Of a DNA stretch of 37,730 bases, positions 31,271 through 37,730 are shown piece after piece. The translations under genes and the position numbers were made by a program. The stretch is from Sulfuritalea sp. (GTDB lineage: Bacteria > Pseudomonadota > Gammaproteobacteria > Burkholderiales > Rhodocyclaceae). Location: contig JADYZH010000150.1 of assembly GCA_020853215.1 (NCBI GenBank), positions 1 through 37,730 on the forward strand. Direction: 5' to 3'. Under the pieces are notes generated by a model. That model saw nothing but the letters and a program-made list of their open reading frames with translations, was not told the DNA's origin and ran no database searches. Within the stretch, counting starts at the first letter, position 1; the number at the start of each line of letters is the position of its first letter.

Positions 31271-31578
31271 TAATCAGTATTCCACGATCGGTTCCAGTTT
31301 GCTCATTGCATTTGCAACAGCCTCCCAAGGCTACATCGTAATCGCCCGCCTTGCAGGTACTCGGACGCTACCGGACATGGCGGGATGCCGCAGCCCGCAC
31401 GCAGCTATCATCGCCAGAAACAGCCCGGTTTCATTCGGCAAACAGCGGCCGTTTTCCGCGGAGGGAAAGTGATCTTGCGCGGAGGGCATTGTTACTGACG
31501 CGATGGAGTGCTATTTTGTGGCTTGCACGGTGATGCTCAACCCTGCCGTGCCCGTACTTTGGATCATCAAGGCAGCCC

Positions 31579-32646
31579 ATGCGCCAGAACGTACTCGTAA
31601 TCGACGACCAGACCTCGAACGCCATGCTGATTGCCGAGATTCTCTCCGGCATCTCACTCGACATCGACGTCGTCACCTTTGTCCGGCCGCTGGAAGCCGT
31701 GCGCTACGCGGCAGAAAATCCGCTCGACCTGGTCGTCACCGATTTCAGCATGCCCGAACTCGACGGCCTCGGCATCATCCGTCAGCTGAAGGGCATGGAG
31801 CACCTCTTCGACGTGCCGATCGTCGTGGTTACCGCGCACGAAGGCATGGACGTCCGTTTTGCGGCCCTCGACGCCGGTGCGGCCGACTTCCTGACGCGAC
31901 CGATCAATCAGAGGGAATGCCAGTCGCGCTGTCGCAACCTGCTCAGGATGCGCATGTTCCAGCTGCAGAACAAGCGGCACGCCGAAGTACTCCAACAGCG
32001 CGTTGCCGAGGTAACGGAGGACCTACAGAGTCGCACAATGGAAATGCTGCGGCGTCTGGCCGTGGTCGCCGAGAAACGCGATTCAGAGACTGGACAGCAC
32101 CTGGTGAGAATGGCACGCTACTCGAAGCTGCTGGCGCGCGAAACAGGATTCAACGATGCCGAAGTCCATGTGATCGGTCTGGCGGCGCCGCTCCATGACA
32201 TCGGCAAAATCGGCATCCCCGACGGAATCCTGCTCGCGCCGCGACGCCTGACGGATGGCGAACTGGCCATCATGCGCACGCATCCGGACATCGGCTACGA
32301 GATGCTGCAAGGGTCCACCTCGGAATCGATGAAAATGTCGGCCGACATCGCCCGCCACCACCACGAGTGGTTCAATGGCGGCGGCTACCCCCTGGGTCTG
32401 CGCGGCGAGGAGATTCCGCTGTCGGCACGCATCGTCGCGGTGGCCGACGTCTGGGATGCCCTCCTCACGACCCGCCCGTACAAGAGGCCCTGGCCCGAGG
32501 AAGCCGCCATCGATCATCTTCGTGGCGGTGCCGGAGCCCAATTCGACCCGATGCTGGTGGAGGCCTTCCTGGCCAACCTCGAGAGCCTGCGTTCGATTCG
32601 ACATGAGTCGGACCTGGCGGAGACCGAACCACCGCCAGACCAATGA
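31579..32646 (+). CDS. rpfG: RpfG-like response regulator, REC plus HD-GYP (predicted c-di-GMP phosphodiesterase)
   Basis: 355 aa; VLVIDDQTSNAMLI, LVVTDFSMPELDG, PLHDIGKIGIPDGILL, HHHEWFNGGGYPLGLRGEEIPLSARIVAVADVWDALLTTRPYK. Confidence 0.9.
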   Translation: MRQNVLVIDDQTSNAMLIAEILSGISLDIDVVTFVRPLEAVRYAAENPLDLVVTDFSMPELDGLGIIRQLKGMEHLFDVPIVVVTAHEGMDVRFAALDAGAADFLTRPINQRECQSRCRNLLRMRMFQLQNKRHAEVLQQRVAEVTEDLQSRTMEMLRRLAVVAEKRDSETGQHLVRMARYSKLLARETGFNDAEVHVIGLAAPLHDIGKIGIPDGILLAPRRLTDGELAIMRTHPDIGYEMLQGSTSESMKMSADIARHHHEWFNGGGYPLGLRGEEIPLSARIVAVADVWDALLTTRPYKRPWPEEAAIDHLRGGAGAQFDPMLVEAFLANLESLRSIRHESDLAETEPPPDQ

Positions 32647-32753
32647 CCGGTTCGCAGGCGTCGGCCGAAAAATGGTGCCGGACGAATGCGCAGCCGGTAA
32701 AAGTTCTGTATGCTTGGCGTCGCTTTAGACCTAAAACTACAGGAGTAGCAACC

Positions 32754-32972
32754 ATGGCCCGCAAAAAGAAACTGGACTTTTCGGACATCGCGGATGTGCG
32801 CAAGAAGCAGAACATCAACCAGACCGAATTCTGGACGCGCTTCGGCGTTACCCAGTCGGGCGGATCGCGTTACGAGTCCGGCCGCAATATTCCCAAGCCG
32901 CTGGCGATCCTGCTGTGGCTGCATCGTTCGGGCAAGATTAGCGACAAGGATCTGGCGGAAGCCCGGAAGTAG
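32754..32972 (+). CDS. Small XRE-like helix-turn-helix protein
   Basis: 72 aa from ATG 32754 after an AGGAG; MARKKKLDFSDIADVRKKQNINQTEFWTRFGVTQSGGSRYESGRNIPKPLAILLWLHRSGKISDKDLAEARK. Confidence 0.8.
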   Translation: MARKKKLDFSDIADVRKKQNINQTEFWTRFGVTQSGGSRYESGRNIPKPLAILLWLHRSGKISDKDLAEARK

Positions 32973-33029
32973 GCAGCTGCCGTGCGCGGATTCCCGGCCG
33001 CTCCCCCGGGCAGCGGGCACGAGGCCTGA

Positions 33030-33479
33030 GTGATGATCGAGACCGCACGCGGCACGGTGCATGAGTGGCAGCGCGACCACATGGGCCACATCAACGTGCG
33101 CGCCTACATGGAGTTTTTCGAAGAGGCCTGCTGGCAATTCTATGCCATGCTCGGCATGACGCCGTCCCTGCTGCGCAGCGGTGCCCTGCACCTGGCCGCC
33201 GTGCAGCAGAACATCGGCTACCGCAGGGAACTGTATCCCGGTGACACCGTCGCGGTGCGCACCGGCGTGCTGGAAATGCGCGAGAAGGTGCTGCGCTTCC
33301 GCCACGAATTGTTCAATACCGAAACCGGCGATGTCGCCTCGATTTGCGAGTTCACCGTGGTCTGCCTCGACCCGGCAAGCCGCAAGTCGCAGGCCTTTCC
33401 AACGCAGGTGGCAGCGCGCGCCAGGGAGCTGATTCTGTCTGACACGGCAACCGCCACCAATTCCGCGTCCACACCATGA
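33030..33479 (+). CDS. Hotdog-fold acyl-CoA/acyl-ACP thioesterase (4HBT type)
   Basis: 149 aa; VHEWQRDHMGHINVRAYMEFFEEACWQFYAMLG. Start 30 or 33 ambiguous (MM). Confidence 0.85.
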   Translation: MMIETARGTVHEWQRDHMGHINVRAYMEFFEEACWQFYAMLGMTPSLLRSGALHLAAVQQNIGYRRELYPGDTVAVRTGVLEMREKVLRFRHELFNTETGDVASICEFTVVCLDPASRKSQAFPTQVAARARELILSDTATATNSASTP

Positions 33480-33961
33480 GGAAGCACGCGGCGGCGACAG
33501 TGATCGAGTTCGAGCCGGAGTACGTCGGCGGCCTCAAGAACATCTTTGAGGAAATGATCGTCTTCAACCAGCTCCTCGGCCTCAAGGTCACCTCGATCGG
33601 GCCGGACCGCGCCAGCGGCCGCATCGAAATGCGGCGGGAACTGATCGGGCACTACAGCCACAACCGGATCCACGGCGGCGTCATCAGTGCCAGCCTCGAC
33701 GCGATGGGCGGGCTGGCGGTGATGGCGGCGATTGGTGCGCGCCACATGGACGAGACGCCGGCGCAACGCCTGCACCGCTTTGGCAAGCTGGGCACCATCG
33801 ATCTGCGCATCGACTACCTGCGCCCCGGCATCGGCGACCGCTTCGAACTGCGCGCGGAAGTCCTGCGCCTCGGCTCGCGCGTCGCCACCACCCGCATGGA
33901 ATTCCTCGGTGCGGACGGCAAGCTGCTGTCCGCCGGCGCGGGGACCTACATCGTTTCCTGA
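33476..33961 (+). CDS. Hotdog-fold thioesterase (PaaI-like)
   Basis: 161 aa; RIEMRRELIGHYSHNRIHGGVISASLDAMGGLAVMAAIG, DLRIDYLRPG; overlaps previous gene by 4 nt. Confidence 0.85.
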   Translation: MRKHAAATVIEFEPEYVGGLKNIFEEMIVFNQLLGLKVTSIGPDRASGRIEMRRELIGHYSHNRIHGGVISASLDAMGGLAVMAAIGARHMDETPAQRLHRFGKLGTIDLRIDYLRPGIGDRFELRAEVLRLGSRVATTRMEFLGADGKLLSAGAGTYIVS

Positions 33962-33995
33962 CGTCGTTCCGGCGGCGACCGGCGGGCAGGCGCGA

Positions 33996-36900
33996 TCACG
34001 CGTAGATCACGGTAACGTTTTCCTGCCTTAGCCAATCCACCAGCCCGGCCAGCAGCGCATCGTCGAGCCGCACACGCCAGCTGTCGGGCAGCGGCAGTTC
34101 CGCAGCGGCATCGCCGTTGCGGTAGTTCAGCCGCACCGGGCAGGGGCCGTTGCGAAACGGTGCCAGCAGCGCCTGCAGGCGTCTGGCGTCGGAGCCGCCG
34201 TTCATGGTCAGGCGCAGGCTGCGGGCGAAGCGGCCGCGCGCCTCGGCCAGGGTGTAGAGCTTGTCGGCAGTGATGCGCAGGCCACCGCTGTAGTCGTCCT
34301 TCTGCACCTTGCCCTCGACCAGCAGCAGCTCGTCTTCCTTGATCTTGGCCCGCTCGGCATCCCACAGCTCGTTGAACACCGTCACCTCGAGCTGGGTGCT
34401 GCCGTCGTCGAGCGCTACGACAGCCATCTTGCCGCGGCGGGTCATCTGCGTGCGCGTCGACATCACCACGCCGGCCAGCAGCACCGGCTCGCGCTGCGGC
34501 TCGAGCTGGCCCAGGCGGCGCTTGACGAAGGCGGCGATCTCGGCGGCATAGGCTTGGTAAGGATGGCCGGAAAGGAAGAAGCCCAGCGCCGGCTTTTCGT
34601 TCATCAGTTGTTCGCGTTCCGTCCAGCGCGGTACATCGACATAGTGCACGGTGTCTTCCCGCGCGCCGCCGCCCGTGTCGAACAGGCCGCCCTGCAGGGC
34701 GTTGCGCTCGGCCTGCTCGGCCGCGTCGAGCGCCACGCCGGTCGACGCCAGCAGCCGGGCGCGATGATCGTCGATGCCGTCGAAGGCGCCGGCGCGGATC
34801 AGCGCCTCGATCACCCGCCGGTTCACCACGCGCTTGTCGATGCGGCGGCAGAAATCGAAGAGGTCCATAAACGCCCCCCCCGTTTCGCGCGCCTTGAGGA
34901 TCACCGAGAGCGCCGCCTCGCCGGTGCCCTTGATCGCGCCCAGCCCGTAGCGGACGGTCCTGCCATCCACCGGGTGGAAGCGGATGCCGCCGTGGTTGAT
35001 GTCGGGCGGCAGGAAGACCAGGCCGTTGTCGACCGCGTCCTTGTAGAAGAACTGGACCTTGTCGGTATTGGCCATTTCCGACGACAGCGTGGCGGCCATG
35101 AAGGCAGCCGGGTGATGGCATTTGAGCCAGGCCGTGTGATAGGCGACCAGGGCATAGGCGGCGGCGTGCGACTTGTTGAAGCCGTAGCCGGCGAACTTCT
35201 CCATGGTGTCGAAGATGTCGTTGGCCTGGGCCTCGCCGATGCCGTTCGCGGCGGCCCCGGTGACGAATATCTCACGCTGCTTGGCCATCTCCTCGGGCTT
35301 CTTCTTGCCCATCGCGCGGCGTAGCAGGTCGGCCGCGCCCAGGCTGTAACCGGCCGCCACCTGCGCCGTCTGCATCACCTGCTCCTGGTAGATCATGATG
35401 CCGTAGGTGGTGGCCAGCACCTTCTCCAGGCAGGGGTGCGGATAGACCACGCGCTCGCGGCCGTGCTTGCGGTTGATGAAGTTGGGGATGAAGTCCATCG
35501 GCCCCGGCCGGTACAGCGCGTTCAGCGCGATCAGGTCGTCGAGGCGGTCGGGGCGGGCCTTGACCAGCGCATCCTTCATGCCGCCGGATTCGAACTGGAA
35601 CACCGCCGTGGTGTTGGCGGTCTTGAACACCTTGTCATAGGTTTCGCGATCGTCGAGCGGCAGTGTGGCGAGGTCGATCCCAGCGCCTTCGACTTCCCGC
35701 GCCAGGCGCAGCGCTTCTTCGATGATGGTCAGCGTGCGCAAGCCGAGGAAGTCGAACTTGACCAGGCCCGCCTTCTCGACGTCGTCCTTGTCGAATTGCG
35801 ACACCACCGAACTCGTGCCGTCCGGCGAATACAGCGGGCAGAAATCGGTCAGCTTGCCCGGCGCGATCAGTACGCCGCCGGCGTGCATGCCGACGTTGCG
35901 GGTCAGGCCTTCGAGCTTCAGCGCCAGAGCCCACAGCTCGGCGACCTCCTCCTCGGCATCGATCCGGCCGCGGATCAGGGGCTCCTTTTCCAGGGCGTCC
36001 TTGAGCGTGATGCCGAGTTCGTTGGGGATCAGCTTGGCGAACTGGTCGACGAAATTGAAGCCGAGGTCGAGCACGCGGCCGACATCGCGGATCACCGCCT
36101 TGGCCGCCATGGTGCCGAAGGTGACGATCTGCGACACGGCATGCGCGCCGTACTTCTTCTTCACATAGTCGATGACGCGGTCGCGGCCTTCCTGGCAGAA
36201 ATCGATGTCGAAGTCGGGCATCGATACCCGTTCCGGATTCAGGAAGCGCTCGAATAGCAGGTCGTAGCGCAGCGGATCGAGGTCGGTGATGCCGAGGCTG
36301 TAGGCCACCAGCGAGCCGGCGCCCGAGCCGCGCCCCGGCCCCACCGGCACGCCGTTGTGCTTGGCCCAGTTGATGAAGTCGGCGACGATCAGGAAGTAGC
36401 CGGGGAAGCCCATCTTGACGATGGTCGCGATCTCGAAATCGAGGCGCTCGGCGTACTGCGACCGCCGACTTTCCCGCTCGGCGGGATCGGGATAGAGCAG
36501 TTCCAGGCGCCGCGCGAGGCCGGCATGCGACTCGCTGGCGAGGAAGGCCTCCAGCGGCTCGCCGGCGGGCGTCGGGAAATCCGGCAGGCGGCTCTTGCCC
36601 AGTTCCACCGTGAGGTTGCAGCGGCGCGCGATCTCCACAGAATTCTGCAAGGCCTCGGGCAGGTCGGCGAACAGCTCGGCCATCTCGGCGCAGGTCTTGA
36701 AGTACTGCTCCGTGCTGAAGCGCTGCGGCCGGCGCTTGTCGCCCAGCACATAGCCCTCCGCGATGCAGACGCGCGCTTCGTGCGCCTTGTGGTCGTCGCT
36801 GCGCAGGAACTGCACCGGGTGCGTCGCCACCAGCGGCAGGCCGAGGCGCGCCGCGAGGTCGGCGCTGGCGGCCACCAGCACCTCGTCTGCCGCGGGACCA

Positions 36901-37451
36901 TTGCGCCCGCCGGGACGCTGGACTTCGATGTAATAGGCGCCGGGGAACAAGCGTGCCCAGGCTTGGGCACGCACCTCGGCCTGGTCCAGCTTGCCGGCCG
37001 CCAGCAGTTGCGCGATGTCCCCCGCCGGGCCGCCGGAAAGCGCGATCAGGCCGCCGTTGTCGCCCTGCCCTAGCTGGCCGCGACCGATTTCGGCGCGACC
37101 GTGGCGCCTTGGCGCCAGATAGGCGGCGGTAAGCAGTTCGCACAGGCGCAGGTAGCCGGCGCGATTCTTCGCCAGCAGCAGCAGGCGCGTCGGGGCATCG
37201 TTGCGGTCCGCCGCCTCCTCGCCGACCCAGACATCGCAGCCGATGATGGGCTTGACGCCTTTGGCGCGGGCGGCCGTATAGAACTTGACCATGCCGAACA
37301 GGTTGGCCAGGTCGGTGATCGCCAGGGCCGGCTGGCCGTCGGCCGCCGCCTGCGCGATTGCCTCATCGATGCGCGTCAGGCCATCGGTGATGGAATATTC
37401 GCTGTGGAGCCGGAGGTGGACGAATTCCGGGGATTGCGGCACGGTGGACAT
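33996..37451 (-). CDS. dnaE: DNA polymerase III alpha subunit
   Basis: 1151 aa; FVHLRLHSEYSITDGLTRIDEAIAQA, VPVGPGRGSGAGSLVAYSLGITDLDPLRYDLLFERFLNPERVSMPDFDIDFCQEGRDRVIDYV. Confidence 0.97.
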   Translation of the reverse strand: MSTVPQSPEFVHLRLHSEYSITDGLTRIDEAIAQAAADGQPALAITDLANLFGMVKFYTAARAKGVKPIIGCDVWVGEEAADRNDAPTRLLLLAKNRAGYLRLCELLTAAYLAPRRHGRAEIGRGQLGQGDNGGLIALSGGPAGDIAQLLAAGKLDQAEVRAQAWARLFPGAYYIEVQRPGGRNGPAADEVLVAASADLAARLGLPLVATHPVQFLRSDDHKAHEARVCIAEGYVLGDKRRPQRFSTEQYFKTCAEMAELFADLPEALQNSVEIARRCNLTVELGKSRLPDFPTPAGEPLEAFLASESHAGLARRLELLYPDPAERESRRSQYAERLDFEIATIVKMGFPGYFLIVADFINWAKHNGVPVGPGRGSGAGSLVAYSLGITDLDPLRYDLLFERFLNPERVSMPDFDIDFCQEGRDRVIDYVKKKYGAHAVSQIVTFGTMAAKAVIRDVGRVLDLGFNFVDQFAKLIPNELGITLKDALEKEPLIRGRIDAEEEVAELWALALKLEGLTRNVGMHAGGVLIAPGKLTDFCPLYSPDGTSSVVSQFDKDDVEKAGLVKFDFLGLRTLTIIEEALRLAREVEGAGIDLATLPLDDRETYDKVFKTANTTAVFQFESGGMKDALVKARPDRLDDLIALNALYRPGPMDFIPNFINRKHGRERVVYPHPCLEKVLATTYGIMIYQEQVMQTAQVAAGYSLGAADLLRRAMGKKKPEEMAKQREIFVTGAAANGIGEAQANDIFDTMEKFAGYGFNKSHAAAYALVAYHTAWLKCHHPAAFMAATLSSEMANTDKVQFFYKDAVDNGLVFLPPDINHGGIRFHPVDGRTVRYGLGAIKGTGEAALSVILKARETGGAFMDLFDFCRRIDKRVVNRRVIEALIRAGAFDGIDDHRARLLASTGVALDAAEQAERNALQGGLFDTGGGAREDTVHYVDVPRWTEREQLMNEKPALGFFLSGHPYQAYAAEIAAFVKRRLGQLEPQREPVLLAGVVMSTRTQMTRRGKMAVVALDDGSTQLEVTVFNELWDAERAKIKEDELLLVEGKVQKDDYSGGLRITADKLYTLAEARGRFARSLRLTMNGGSDARRLQALLAPFRNGPCPVRLNYRNGDAAAELPLPDSWRVRLDDALLAGLVDWLRQENVTVIYA

Positions 37452-37510
37452 GTCGCGGCGATTTTACTCCCGCAGACTCCGGCCGAGTCTGCGGATTTCC
37501 CCTGCGTAGC

Positions 37511-37535
37511 CGCCGTATTGCCAGCGCCGACTTTT
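37511..37535 (-). repeat. Dispersed 25-bp repeat, copy F (inverted partner of G)
   Basis: Reverse complement reads AAAAGTCGGCGCTGGCAATACGGCG, 24/25. Confidence 0.9.
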
Positions 37536-37596
37536 GAGTCCGTGCCCTGAACAAGCATGCCGGGGCGAGTCCCGGCATTCTCACAACTGCTGCTGG

Positions 37597-37616
37597 ATTC
37601 CCGCCTTCGCGGTAAT
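37597..37616. repeat. dRS3-like palindrome
   Basis: ATTCCCGC-CTTC-GCGGTAAT (one mismatch), within GGATTCCCGCCTTCGCGGTAATGACGG, the ATTCCCGCN(n)GCGGGAAT type common in proteobacteria. Confidence 0.6.
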
Positions 37617-37627
37617 GACGGAACCCG

Positions 37628-37652
37628 AAAAGTCGGCGCTGGCGATACGGCG
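37628..37652 (+). repeat. Dispersed 25-bp repeat, copy G
   Basis: AAAAGTCGGCGCTGGCGATACGGCG, reference copy. Confidence 0.9.
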
Positions 37653-37662
37653 AAAGGCAATC

Positions 37663-37728
37663 TCAAACCGGCCGTCGAACCCAGTCGAGCAGCGGCTGCC
37701 ACTGCTCGATGTCCTTTTCCGCACGGCT
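37663..37728 (-). CDS. C-terminus of an unidentified protein (truncated by window end)
   Basis: Open frame to the window edge reading ...SRAEKDIEQWQPLLDWVRRPV-stop; plausible composition but too short to assign. Confidence 0.4.
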   Translation of the reverse strand, partial: SRAEKDIEQWQPLLDWVRRPV

Positions 37729-37730
37729 GG

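Noticed and set aside
34874-34881. C8 tract in dnaE
   Set aside because: Encodes the conserved ETGGAF motif of DnaE; slippage would be lethal, so not a plausible switch.
36455-36475. CCGCCGACTTTCCCGC in dnaE, partial inverse match to the repeat
   Set aside because: Only about 19/24 with gaps in the core, and no extra residues in the protein relative to DnaE expectation.
36856-36880. GAGGTCGGCGCTGGCGGCCACC in dnaE, resembling the dispersed repeat
   Set aside because: Matches only the first half; the encoded protein segment fits normal DnaE, so probably chance or codon-driven.

Overview
High-GC proteobacterial chromosome segment, probably a betaproteobacterium near Rhodocyclales (inferred from gene content only). 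It is mostly housekeeping. It carries a glycogen/alpha-glucan block (glgB divergent from glgC, two GH57 genes, glgP, pgi, glgA, then folA) and a stretch with Sir2, SRPBCC, DUF805, EthD-like, Orn/Lys/Arg decarboxylase and dcd. It also carries bioD/bioA/bioF, Mrp/ApbC, metG, acylphosphatase and dnaE. Two things stand out. (1) 26.8-34.0 kb is an Rpf/DSF-type signalling locus: an RpfF-like crotonase, an RpfC-like hybrid kinase (N-terminal TM region, HisKA, HATPase, REC, HPT) and an RpfG-like REC/HD-GYP protein. It is unusual in having its own acyl carrier protein and ketosynthase just upstream of rpfF, and a small HTH protein plus two hotdog thioesterases downstream of rpfG. (2) A dispersed ~25-bp repeat, AAAAGTCGGCGCTGGCGATACGGCG, occurs 8 times at >=21/25 identity on both strands. 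Copies lie between genes, at the sir2 5' end, as an inverted pair upstream of dnaE, and apparently as in-frame insertions inside a GH57 gene, bioF and the metG linker. No tRNA, rRNA, CRISPR array or transposase was recognised. All assignments come from reading the sequence and ORF translations; no database search was run.
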